Below are positions 51,368 through 58,968 of a stretch of DNA of 64,000 nt, piece after piece (the first letter of the stretch is position 1; each line of letters starts with the position of its first letter). Location of the stretch: positions 33,016-97,015 of the forward strand of contig CAKQJE010000007.1 of the NCBI GenBank assembly GCA_934247225.1, read 5' to 3'. Below the pieces are notes generated by a model. It was not told where the DNA came from. It did not search any database and saw only the letters and a list, made by a program, of their open reading frames with translations. The translations under genes and the position numbers were made by a program. The DNA is from an uncultured Clostridia bacterium (GTDB lineage: Bacteria > Bacillota > Clostridia > Christensenellales > Borkfalkiaceae).

Positions 51368-52789
51368 TCAGACGATGACTTTGCCCGTTATGAACGAATC
51401 GAAATATTCTTTTCTTCCGAAAGCTTTTATAAGCTCGGTTGCCGTGCATATGCCGGATTTGTTGTCCGAGTAAAGTTTTTTCATATGAGAGACGTTCTTT
51501 TTCGCTCCGACCGTTTTTTCGAGTTCCGCGAACATGATAAGGCTTTTGTCGTAAGCTATCGCGACGTATTCCGCCTCGCTTTTAAAGCTTGAAAGCGGGC
51601 GGTTCATGGCGGTGTTTGCTTTGCCCGCAAAAATCGAATTTATCTCAAAGAACGACTTATAGGCGGCTTTTGCCGTGTTGATCATCTGTTCGGCTTGCTC
51701 CGTTTTATCGTTTAAAAGATAGTAAAGATAAACGGAATATTCCGCTAAGCCTTCGTCTATGAACGCCTCGTTTATCTGATCGGTCCCGACGGTAATTCCC
51801 CACCATTCGTGAGCCGTTTCGTGCAAAGCGGCGCGGAGTTTTTTGTCCGCTTCGGCTTTTTCGTTTATAAAGCACATTCCCGAAAATTCCGTTCCGAGCG
51901 CGTCAAGCCCCGTTTCGACGACCGAAAAGGTCTTATAAGGGTAAGCTCCGAACGATTTAACGTAAAATTCGAAGCATTTTTTAACTTCGTCGAGCCGCTC
52001 TTCGTCGCCGCTTGCGGAGTAGTAATAAATATCCGTATCGCCCGATTTAATCGCGGAAACGTTGAATTTATCGGAAAACGCGAGCGCGAAATATCTTCCG
52101 TTTTCGATTTCGAATGAATAATTCGTCCGTTCGCCGTCGATAACCGTTTTCGTCGCCTCGCCCGAGCATGCCGCCGAAAAAACGGACGGAAGGTTTATCG
52201 AAACGGAAAAATCGGCGCAGTCGGCGTAAAACGGGTCGCCCGTGCCGCAGTATTCGGGACAAACGAACCCGCTGTCCGTAATTTTGCAAAGCGTAGGATA
52301 GAAATCGGCTGCGTTCACGACGTTTTCGGTTATTCCGAGGCGGTTGTTCGCTTTGGGAAGTACCGTCGAAAATTCGATTTCGATTTCCGTTTCGTCGTCG
52401 GGGTAAATTTTATCCGCGGCGACTTTCAGTAAGAGATCGTCTTCGGAAAAAGAAAAGGTAAGAGGCATTCCGCCCGAGGTGACGGAGGATATTTTAATGT
52501 TGCCGAAGGTCTCGCCCGCATAAAAAATCCCTGCTTTTTTCTCAGGCGAAAACACGTCGTTTTTGCCGTCGAAAACGTTGGGATAAAGGTTGAAAAGCAC
52601 TTCGTTTAAAACGCCGTTTGACGCGTTAACGAACTTATAGGCGGCTTTTCCGCTTATGATGCCGTTATTTTCGTCGTAAGTTAAATTAAGCGTACAGGTG
52701 TTTTTCGCCGTCTTTTTGCCGCACGAAGAAATCGGCAGGACAAGGGCGAGAGAAACGAAAAAAAGTAAAAATGAAATTATCCGACGCAT
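51368..52789 (-). CDS. M1-type (gluzincin) metallopeptidase lipoprotein
   Basis: 473 residues with lipobox PISSC (Cys near residue 23). The first 230 residues form the N-terminal beta domain of M1-type peptidases (CTLNLTYDENNGIISGKAAYKFVNASNG, NRLGITENVVNAADFYPTLCKI). The catalytic zinc motif is H323-ETA-H327 with Glu346 eighteen residues on (HETAHEWWGITVGTDQINEAFIDEGLAEY), the gluzincin pattern, with Glu324 as the base. The helical C-terminal domain is much shorter than in full aminopeptidases. It should act outside the cell. Its start codon is preceded by a hairpin that ends in a U-run and hides the ribosome binding site, suggesting regulated expression. Confidence 0.92.
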   Translation of the reverse strand: MRRIISFLLFFVSLALVLPISSCGKKTAKNTCTLNLTYDENNGIISGKAAYKFVNASNGVLNEVLFNLYPNVFDGKNDVFSPEKKAGIFYAGETFGNIKISSVTSGGMPLTFSFSEDDLLLKVAADKIYPDDETEIEIEFSTVLPKANNRLGITENVVNAADFYPTLCKITDSGFVCPEYCGTGDPFYADCADFSVSINLPSVFSAACSGEATKTVIDGERTNYSFEIENGRYFALAFSDKFNVSAIKSGDTDIYYYSASGDEERLDEVKKCFEFYVKSFGAYPYKTFSVVETGLDALGTEFSGMCFINEKAEADKKLRAALHETAHEWWGITVGTDQINEAFIDEGLAEYSVYLYYLLNDKTEQAEQMINTAKAAYKSFFEINSIFAGKANTAMNRPLSSFKSEAEYVAIAYDKSLIMFAELEKTVGAKKNVSHMKKLYSDNKSGICTATELIKAFGRKEYFDSFITGKVIV

Positions 52790-52822
52790 AAAAAAAGTCT
52801 CCCGTACATTGTACGGAAAACT
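52790..52822 (-). terminator. Terminator-like hairpin that sequesters the downstream ribosome binding site
   Basis: On the minus strand a 12-bp stem (AGTTTTCCGTAC, loop AAT, GTACGGGAGACT; two G-U) is followed by U6 that abuts the ATG of the M1-type peptidase. The only Shine-Dalgarno candidate, GGGAG (52799-52803), is in the 3' arm. It also lies 50 bases after the M23 gene stop, so it terminates that gene. Confidence 0.85.
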
Positions 52823-52872
52823 CTTTTCGTTTATTACTTATTTTTTATAAGGTTTATTTTTCTTTATAAGGT

Positions 52873-53589
52873 TTATTTTTCCGACGTCAGAAGATAGGTT
52901 TCGGGATCAATCTTCTTTCCGTTTTCCAGAACCTCGAAGTGAAGGTGCGGCCCGTCCTTGTATTCCTGTCTGTTGTTGTCCGAAACTTCGCCTATCTTAT
53001 CGCCTTTTTTGACCTTTTTGCCCTCGGAAAGATTTTCGTCCGCGTCAAGCGAATTATAAATCGATTTAAGTCCGTTTCCGTGGTCGATGGTTATCGTTGT
53101 TCCTTGCAGATAAGAGGTAACGATGCTTTCTACGGTTCCGTCGTAAGCCGCAACGACGTCCGTTCCCGCGTCCGCGGCAAAGTCGATGCCCATATGCCCC
53201 GTGTAAACGCCGAGCGTTTTGTTGAAAACGACGGTGGACGAGGTGTAGCCTTTAATTACCGTAGAAGTCGCCACGGGCAGGGTGAAAACTATTTTGTTCA
53301 CGGCAGGCTTGTCCGATTTGCCTTCGTCATCGGGTTTCTTGTCGTCCGATTCTTTATCCGATTCGTCGGGCTTTTCGGAAGTCTTTTCCGACTCTTTACT
53401 GCCCGCGTCCGACGGCTTATCGCTTTCGATATACGATTCGTTCGGGGTTACCGCCTGATTGGGTTTGTTCGTAAACAAAACGATTGCGATTACGGTTGCG
53501 ATGATAACGAGCGAAACGCCTATCACGAGGTAATAAAGATTTTTCTTGATGAAATTAAGTAACGATTTGTTGTTTTTCTTTTCCGACAT
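52873..53589 (-). CDS. M23 (LytM-like) peptidase, membrane-anchored
   Basis: 238 residues. A membrane helix lies near 18-40 (YYLVIGVSLVIIATVIAIVLF), then a Ser/Asp/Lys-rich linker to about 95. The M23 domain follows with H132-MGI-D136 and H215-L-H217 (GPHLHFEV), so all canonical zinc residues are present and activity is expected, in contrast to the degenerate SpoIIQ of Bacillus. It should cut peptidoglycan cross-links outside the cell. The single N-terminal helix and short size also fit SpoIIQ-like sporulation proteins. The small secreted protein upstream (54217 to 53774) could belong with it. GGAGG precedes the ATG. Confidence 0.88.
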   Translation of the reverse strand: MSEKKNNKSLLNFIKKNLYYLVIGVSLVIIATVIAIVLFTNKPNQAVTPNESYIESDKPSDAGSKESEKTSEKPDESDKESDDKKPDDEGKSDKPAVNKIVFTLPVATSTVIKGYTSSTVVFNKTLGVYTGHMGIDFAADAGTDVVAAYDGTVESIVTSYLQGTTITIDHGNGLKSIYNSLDADENLSEGKKVKKGDKIGEVSDNNRQEYKDGPHLHFEVLENGKKIDPETYLLTSEK

Positions 53590-53773
53590 AATGATTTGTC
53601 CTCCGATTTATATTTTCCGTCCCTTTTTTCGGGGCGGTGTAGTCGGGGTTTAGTCGTTTCGCCCGACGGAGAAGATTATTGACCCGCTTTTCGGGTTTTA
53701 TACAAAGCTTTGAAAAATTTTTTTTCGGCGGCTTCCGAAGTCCGTCGTCGGCACCCGCCGTCGGTATCCGTCG

Positions 53774-54217
53774 TCAGTACCCGCCGTAATTTATCGGCGA
53801 AGCCACCGTGACGTATTCGGTATCGCCCGATTTTCCGTCGTTTAAATTCCTTAAATTAAAGGAAACGTGCAAGTTTACCTTTTTGCCGCCGACCGTAACG
53901 CTGTTTCTTATCAAAGGAGAGTAATAGTACAGATTGAAAAAGTCCTCGCCTTTTTCCTCGGATACTTTTTTCGCGCGGAGTTTTGTAAGAAAATTCCCGA
54001 GAGAGGAAAGTTCTATTTCGCAGCTTTCGCCGATTTTGTCTTTTAAATCGGCGCCGAAAGAAAGTTCGGCGGGCGAGGGCTTATAAACTTCTACGGCTCT
54101 GCCCGAATTATAAAAAAACGAGTAGTTTTTTCCGCCTTTCAAAACGCTTCCGCCGTTCAGTTTAACGGCAATCGCCGAAAAAACGAGCGTGAGAACGCAC
54201 AGCAATATCTTTTTCAT
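53774..54217 (-). CDS. Small secreted or anchored protein of unknown function
   Basis: 147 residues, not recognised. An N-terminal signal or anchor (KKILLCVLTLVFSAIAV) is followed by a beta-rich domain (YSFFYNSGRAVEVYKPSPAELSFGADLKDKIGESCEIELSSLGNFLTKLRAKKVSEE). The layout, with a position before an M23 peptidase and a single secreted domain of this size, is reminiscent of small proteins near spoIIQ in Firmicutes, but I see no decisive motif. A TATAAT at about 54225-54230 is only eight bases before the ATG. There is no clear promoter -35 or ribosome binding site, so translation may start close to the transcript end (inference). Confidence 0.6.
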   Translation of the reverse strand: MKKILLCVLTLVFSAIAVKLNGGSVLKGGKNYSFFYNSGRAVEVYKPSPAELSFGADLKDKIGESCEIELSSLGNFLTKLRAKKVSEEKGEDFFNLYYYSPLIRNSVTVGGKKVNLHVSFNLRNLNDGKSGDTEYVTVASPINYGGY

Positions 54218-54253
54218 ATCTTTTCATTATAACCCGCGTGGATTTTTTTATAC

Positions 54254-54285
54254 AAAAAACCGAGCCGAAAAGCTCGGCTCGGTTT
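54254..54285 (-). terminator. Terminator of PHP-like gene
   Basis: Perfect 12-bp stem AAACCGAGCCGA / TCGGCTCGGTTT, loop AAAGC, with a U-run on the minus-strand 3' side (A6 at 54254-54259). Confidence 0.9.
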
Positions 54286-54339
54286 AAAATATCGTTTTAA
54301 AAAAATCGATTAGAATAATAGAAAATTGCGGCGACGCCG

Positions 54340-55512
54340 TTACAGCGCGTCGATATTGCTTCCTTTAAGACCTATTCTCGAAAAGAGACGGATACGGTCT
54401 TTTAAATCGGGAGTGTTTTCGATCGAACGCTCGGAGAACATTCCGTCGTTGACGTTTAAAGAAGCGGTGATTTCGTGACCTATCACAGCGAAAGTCGTTT
54501 CGCGGAAAAGCCCGGCGATTTTTTCGTCCCGAAACTCGTGAACGAGTCTCTTTTTGGGGTAATCGCAAACCATTCTCGCAAGCGGCAGAATTCCCGCCGA
54601 AAGACATTTTTCGTAAAAAGCTTCCGCGTCGAAATTTGAACTTACCTTGTCGACATCGAAAACGACGCCTTTTATGCCGTTTTTAAGCGCGTAATCCAGA
54701 TTTTCGGCAACGTCTCCCGAAAGAACGAGAACGGAGATCGCCCCGTGGGAATTGCTCGCGTTTATAAATTCCCGCGCGCTTTTGCATTTTCTCGCGGGGA
54801 GTTTAAGCTTGTAATTGTTGTATAAAGCGGCGGCGAGATCGACGGCGTAATAAGTGTTCGCGGTGTCTTCGAGCCTTTTTTTGTCGGACTCGGAAAGCGA
54901 GACGCCGAGTTTGTCGGTTAAAAATTCGTTTATCGCTTCCGCCGAGCCGAACTTTTCGATAACGGCTTCGGCAAGACAGGCGAAAACGTCCTCCGTGGAC
55001 GTAGTTTTGAAAAACGATCTTGCGGGAGCGGCAACGTTTATATCGTACTTTTTGAAACGCGAATTGAGCTTGGTCAAAAGCTCGTCGGTAAAGTCGTTTT
55101 GAAGCTTTCTGTAAAAGAAAAGCTCAAAGTTAAAAGACTTTATGTTTTTGTGCGGAATGCCGACGGAAAGCATTTTGCGCGCCTGACCGTTCTCGTCGGT
55201 CACGTCGACTTCCGTTCCTATATAATAAACCCCGCCGAGAATTTTTTCGGCTTTCATAAGTTCTTTCGCGCCCGAAAGGGAAGCGTAATCGACTATCGCC
55301 GTCACGGGGAAGCCGTTTTTCATCAGTTTATAAGCGGAAAGCGCGGGCGTGGAATCGAAACAGGAATATTCCGTCCTGCAATTGAAGTTGAAATTGGCTT
55401 TCTTGTTTGTTTCCGTTTCGAAATTTTCCGTCGAGACGAGTTGCTTTAAAGCCGCGAGCCTCGAAAATCTGCTTTTCTTTCTTAAATTTGAAACTAATTG
55501 TTCGTCCTGCAT
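54340..55512 (-). CDS. PHP-fold protein without metal ligands (pseudoenzyme)
   Basis: 390 residues from the ATG at 55512, which has GGAG at proper spacing; a GTG nine bases upstream overlaps that site. The segment NFNCRTEYSCFDSTPALSAYKLMKNGFPVTAIVDYASLSGAKELMKAEKIL...YYIGTEVDV aligns with the PHP domain of DnaE/PolC-type polymerases and YcdX (consensus HxHTxYSxxDG...ALTDHGxxxGAxEFxxAxxxxGIKPIIGxEV). The metal-binding His-x-His is Asn-x-Asn-Cys-Arg and the Thr-Asp-His is Val-Asp-Tyr. Later PHP-type elements (GIKGVVFDVDKV, FAVIGHEITASLNVNDGM) suggest that the fold is complete. It is cytoplasmic. The function is not predictable. It has its own promoter, divergent from the HU gene. Confidence 0.72.
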   Translation of the reverse strand: MQDEQLVSNLRKKSRFSRLAALKQLVSTENFETETNKKANFNFNCRTEYSCFDSTPALSAYKLMKNGFPVTAIVDYASLSGAKELMKAEKILGGVYYIGTEVDVTDENGQARKMLSVGIPHKNIKSFNFELFFYRKLQNDFTDELLTKLNSRFKKYDINVAAPARSFFKTTSTEDVFACLAEAVIEKFGSAEAINEFLTDKLGVSLSESDKKRLEDTANTYYAVDLAAALYNNYKLKLPARKCKSAREFINASNSHGAISVLVLSGDVAENLDYALKNGIKGVVFDVDKVSSNFDAEAFYEKCLSAGILPLARMVCDYPKKRLVHEFRDEKIAGLFRETTFAVIGHEITASLNVNDGMFSERSIENTPDLKDRIRLFSRIGLKGSNIDAL

Positions 55513-55602
55513 TATATTCACTCCGAATAAGTAGGTTAAAATTCGTTATACGCGGGCTGAAATTTGCGAAATTAAAGTTCGTCCGCTTTGCTTATTATGA
55601 AA

Positions 55603-55631
55603 AGTATACCATTTTGTCGCGTTTATGTCAA
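55603..55631 (-). promoter_or_regulatory. Promoter of PHP-like gene
   Basis: Minus strand: TTGACA, 17-bp spacer, TATACT. Confidence 0.9.
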
Positions 55632-55742
55632 GCGTAACCGCGCGTTTCGGCGTTTTGGCGGGTTTAAACACGGCAAAAAGCCCGTTTTTTGTGAATTTTT
55701 CTTAAAAAATCGTTCCCGAACAAAAAAATTTCCCGAAAACGA

Positions 55743-55770
55743 TTGAAATTTTCTGAAAATATGTTATAAT
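55743..55770 (+). promoter_or_regulatory. Promoter of HU gene
   Basis: TTGAAA, 16-bp spacer, TATAAT. It is divergent from the promoter at 55603-55631; 111 bases separate the two -35 boxes. Confidence 0.85.
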
Positions 55771-55831
55771 GTACACAAACGTTCGGGATCAATCGACGGA
55801 CGGGAAATAAAACAAGTGTTTGGAGGAAATT

Positions 55832-56113
55832 ATGAACAAAAGTGAATTTATCAGAGCTTATGCCGACAATTTCGGCGGCAACGTAACCATCAAAGAAGCG
55901 GAAAAATGGTTTAACGTATTCGTAGACACCCTTACGGATTCTTTAAAGAAAGGCGAATACATTCACATTTCCGGTTTTGCTACTTTCGAACTTAAAGACA
56001 AAGCCGCTCGCGACGGTGTAAACCCCCTTACCGGCGAAAAAGTTCAGATCAAAGCTTGCAAGGCTCCTGCCGTTAAATTCAGCAAGACCTACAAGGATTC
56101 TTTTAACAAATAA
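55832..56113 (+). CDS. hup: HU-family nucleoid protein
   Basis: 93 residues, the standard HU length. Start at the ATG at 55832, which has a perfect GGAGG six bases before it; an upstream in-frame TTG is inside that site. Dimer helices (SEFIRAYADNFGGNVTIKEAEKWFNVFVDTLTDSLKKGEYIHI), the SGFATFELKDKAARDGVNPLTGEKVQI segment (HU consensus GFGxFxxxxRxxRxGxNPxTGExixI) and the end AVKFSKTYKDSFNK are typical. The first Arg of the arm is Asp/Lys here. It binds and bends DNA, compacting the chromosome. It is monocistronic and ends with a strong terminator. Confidence 0.97.
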   Translation: MNKSEFIRAYADNFGGNVTIKEAEKWFNVFVDTLTDSLKKGEYIHISGFATFELKDKAARDGVNPLTGEKVQIKACKAPAVKFSKTYKDSFNK

Positions 56114-56128
56114 TAACAAGTAATTTTG

Positions 56129-56180
56129 CGGGCGGCAATTTTCCGATTTTCGGGAAATTGCCGCCCGTTTTTTCTTTTCA
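56129..56180 (+). terminator. Terminator of HU gene
   Basis: GGGCGGCAATTTTCCG and CGGGAAATTGCCGCCC pair (one G-U) around ATTTT, followed by T6. Confidence 0.95.
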
Positions 56181-56212
56181 CAAAAAAAACGTATAAAAAA
56201 CGGGCTTTAATA

Positions 56213-56241
56213 TTTACAATTAAGGCTATGTGTGGTATAAT
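56213..56241 (+). promoter_or_regulatory. Promoter of the five-gene MoxR/VWA/ABC operon
   Basis: TTTACA, 17-bp spacer, TATAAT, 64 bases before the first start codon. A strong GGGAGGA ribosome binding site follows. Confidence 0.85.
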
Positions 56242-56305
56242 CATCTAATAAGTAAGAAAACGCAGCCTGTCTGCGGTTTTCGGAAAATTTACGGGAGGAA
56301 CGACA

Positions 56306-57673
56306 ATGGGAAACAACGGTAAAGCAATGTCGGCGCGTCTTATAAATTCTCTTGCGGAAGATTACAGGACGAACCGCGATCTTCAATCCGACAGAGAACT
56401 TACGTTAAAGCTCGTCGAAAAAAGACCGGAATTGTACGAGTTTTGTTCCGACGAAAACAAAGCCGATAAAGAAATCGCGGAAACCTGTTTCAAAAGCGAC
56501 GGGCGGCTCATTCGTTTCGCTCCCGAAAGCATTCGTTCCGATCCCGAAGTCGCTCTGGTCGCGGCTACCGATTATCCTCTTTGCATTTCTTTTTTAACGG
56601 GCGAAGCGGCAAAAAGCAGGGAAATAGCCAAAGTCGTTGCGGGAAGCGGCGGCTCGGCTATCGAAATGCTTCCGAAAGAATGTTTTTCCGATAAGGAGAT
56701 AGCACGTATCGCCGTGAGCAAAAACGCGAAAAACATCAGATTTTTCACCGACGACGTAAGAGCGGACGAGTCGGTTTGTCTCGCCGCGTTGTCCCAGGAC
56801 AGAACGGTCTGCGCATATTTTTCCGACGACGCGTTTTCGAGCGATAAGGTTTTCGAAAAGTCGGTTAGAGCGGACAGGGGTGTTATAAGTCCGAACACGC
56901 TTTCCAACGATATGCCGCTGGGGCTGTTCGAGAAGATTGCCGAAAAGAATATGACGGTGAGGCTCACCTCTCAGAAACTCGACCTTTTAACGATCGATTA
57001 CGAGAAGCTTTACGCCGTTTTAAGCGTTTGCGACGGAAACGTCATAAGAAAAAAGGAACTTTTAAGCCGCGTCGTCGAAAAGGACGACAGAAAGTGCGCC
57101 GAGCTTTTGTGCAAAAAGTTTTCGGTGCCGCCGCAGCTTGTGAAAGATATCCTGCCTTATGCCGTTCAGCACAGAAAAATGCGTGTTCTTCCCTATCTTA
57201 TGTCCTATATGAACTCCAAAAACGTTGGGGAGAGAGAGGAGAGAGAAAGGATAATAAGGGGTTTGAAACGCAATTCCCCCAAAGCCATAAAAACGCTTTT
57301 CGATTCCGTAGCGGAATATAAAAACGACAGAGAGGTCATCGCGCTTTGCGCCAAGGTCGACGGGGCGATACTTAATCTTATTCAGGACTCTCCGCTGTTT
57401 TACGACCCCGAAATCGTTTCGGACTGCGTTAAAAGCTACGTGGTGAAAAATGCCGACAAACCGTTCGTGCAGTGGTTTAAAGACGCGAAATTCTCTTACG
57501 ACGACCTTAAAATTTTATGTCGCAAGGATTGGCGGAATTATTTCGCGCTCGACGAGTCTTTGAGAAAAGACCCCGTTTTATGTGTCGAAGCCGTGCGCTC
57601 GGGAATAGGCGTTTACGATAAAATAGACGAAGATATGAAACAAATACCCATGATAAAAGAGGCGAAAAGATGA
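56306..57673 (+). CDS. DUF4116-like helical-repeat protein, first gene of MoxR/VWA operon
   Basis: 455 residues, cytoplasmic. The sequence consists of short alpha-helical repeats of about 22-48 residues, for example DRELTLKLVEKRPELYEFCSDENKADKEIAETCFKSDGRLIRFAPESIRSDPEVALVAA and SREIAKVVAGSGGSAIEMLPKECFSDKEIARIAVSKNAKNIRFF. The D-x-E-(I/V)-A plus hydrophobic pattern resembles DUF4116 repeats. A more divergent helical C-terminal half follows. Such scaffolds usually mediate binding. The stop overlaps the next gene by four bases, and all five genes are coupled this way, so it is probably part of one complex with the VWA and MoxR proteins. Confidence 0.72.
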   Translation: MGNNGKAMSARLINSLAEDYRTNRDLQSDRELTLKLVEKRPELYEFCSDENKADKEIAETCFKSDGRLIRFAPESIRSDPEVALVAATDYPLCISFLTGEAAKSREIAKVVAGSGGSAIEMLPKECFSDKEIARIAVSKNAKNIRFFTDDVRADESVCLAALSQDRTVCAYFSDDAFSSDKVFEKSVRADRGVISPNTLSNDMPLGLFEKIAEKNMTVRLTSQKLDLLTIDYEKLYAVLSVCDGNVIRKKELLSRVVEKDDRKCAELLCKKFSVPPQLVKDILPYAVQHRKMRVLPYLMSYMNSKNVGEREERERIIRGLKRNSPKAIKTLFDSVAEYKNDREVIALCAKVDGAILNLIQDSPLFYDPEIVSDCVKSYVVKNADKPFVQWFKDAKFSYDDLKILCRKDWRNYFALDESLRKDPVLCVEAVRSGIGVYDKIDEDMKQIPMIKEAKR

Positions 57674-58968
57674 GCGGACTTACCGAAAGCGCGAATGAAG
57701 TTTTAAGGCTCGGCGTGGCGTCGTTCGGCGCGTCTTTTTCCTATCTTTCTTACGCCGTGGGCAAAGCCGAACCTACCGTTACAGAAGAAAAACCGTTTTG
57801 CTATACGGACGGCAAAGGCATATTTTTCGGCGAGAAACAGCTTTTGTTTCAGACGGCGGCGCGGGGCGCGGATCTCATCGTTTTAGGGCTTTGCCACACC
57901 GTGCTGCACGATCTGTTTCTGCACCCGTTCAAAGCCGAGGGGAAAGACTCGCTTTTATACGATACCGCGTGCGACATAACCGTTGCGTATTACACCGACG
58001 AGCTTAACGTTCCGTTCGGCGACAGAAGAAACATCGAGTACAGAAAACGCCTCTATAAGTCGATTATCGACAAATTCGGAGGGGTAACGGAGAGTTTTTG
58101 TTCGGCTTATCTCGCCGAAAAAAGCAAAGAAGAACTCGAACAGATAGCCTTGGTTTTCAAGGTGTGCGACCATTTTAAGTGGAGAAGAGGAAGCGGCGGC
58201 GAAGGCGGCGGCGCGGGCGATAACGACAATCGGGAAAACGGCGACGACGACAACAAGAACGCCGAAAAGCAGTGGATAGAAATTTCCAAAATAGTCCTTC
58301 CCAGGCTCGGGAAAGACCAGAGGGAGCTTTCGAGAAAACTCGAAAACATAGTCGGCGGAAAAAGGGACTATCGCAAACTTCTGGAAAGATTTATAAAATC
58401 GAGCGAAAGAAAAACCCCGAGCGAAGATTTCGATTACATTTTCTATTGTTACGGTTTAAGCCTTTATAAAAACGTGCCTCTTATCGAAAGGCTGGAAACG
58501 AGCGACGCGAAAGATTATTCGCAGATAGTCGTCGCGATAGACGTTTCGGGAAGCACCGCGGGCGAACCCGTCGAAATATTTTTAAAAGAAGTTTATTCCA
58601 TATGTTCGCAGATTTCCGAAAAAGATAAACTGCGGCTCAGGATAATCCAATGCGACAACGAAATCCGTTCGGACGAAATCATAAACGGCGACGAAGATTT
58701 CAGAAACAAAATGAAAGAATTCAAGCTCGAAGGCGGCGGCGGAACCGATTTCCGACCCGTTTTCGACAGGCTTACCGCCGACAAAAAGCGCGGCGCGAAA
58801 ATAAGGACGTTGCTTTATTTTACCGACGGCTACGGCACGTTCCCCGCCGAAAACCCCGATTTTAAAGTGTGTTTTCTTTTATACGGCGAGAACGCGGAAG
58901 ATATGAAAGTACCGTATTTTGCATATAAAATCGTCCTCGACGACAACGATTTGAAGGAGGAGCTATGA
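57670..58968 (+). CDS. DUF2201/VWA-domain protein with altered HExxH motif
   Basis: 432 residues. The N-terminal part matches the metallopeptidase-like domain of DUF2201 proteins: LGLCHTVLHDLFLHPFKAEGKDSLLYDTACDITVAYY, where the usual HExxH is H76-TVL-H80 and the catalytic Glu is Thr. A Gly/Asn/Asp-rich linker (about 176-200) precedes the von Willebrand A domain with MIDAS DVSGST at 291-296, GGGGTDFRP near 356-364 and TDGYGTF near 386. The VWA domain should bind a metal and partner proteins. It is typically encoded next to a MoxR ATPase, as here. It overlaps both neighbours by four bases. The peptidase half is probably inactive (inference). Confidence 0.85.
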   Translation: MSGLTESANEVLRLGVASFGASFSYLSYAVGKAEPTVTEEKPFCYTDGKGIFFGEKQLLFQTAARGADLIVLGLCHTVLHDLFLHPFKAEGKDSLLYDTACDITVAYYTDELNVPFGDRRNIEYRKRLYKSIIDKFGGVTESFCSAYLAEKSKEELEQIALVFKVCDHFKWRRGSGGEGGGAGDNDNRENGDDDNKNAEKQWIEISKIVLPRLGKDQRELSRKLENIVGGKRDYRKLLERFIKSSERKTPSEDFDYIFYCYGLSLYKNVPLIERLETSDAKDYSQIVVAIDVSGSTAGEPVEIFLKEVYSICSQISEKDKLRLRIIQCDNEIRSDEIINGDEDFRNKMKEFKLEGGGGTDFRPVFDRLTADKKRGAKIRTLLYFTDGYGTFPAENPDFKVCFLLYGENAEDMKVPYFAYKIVLDDNDLKEEL

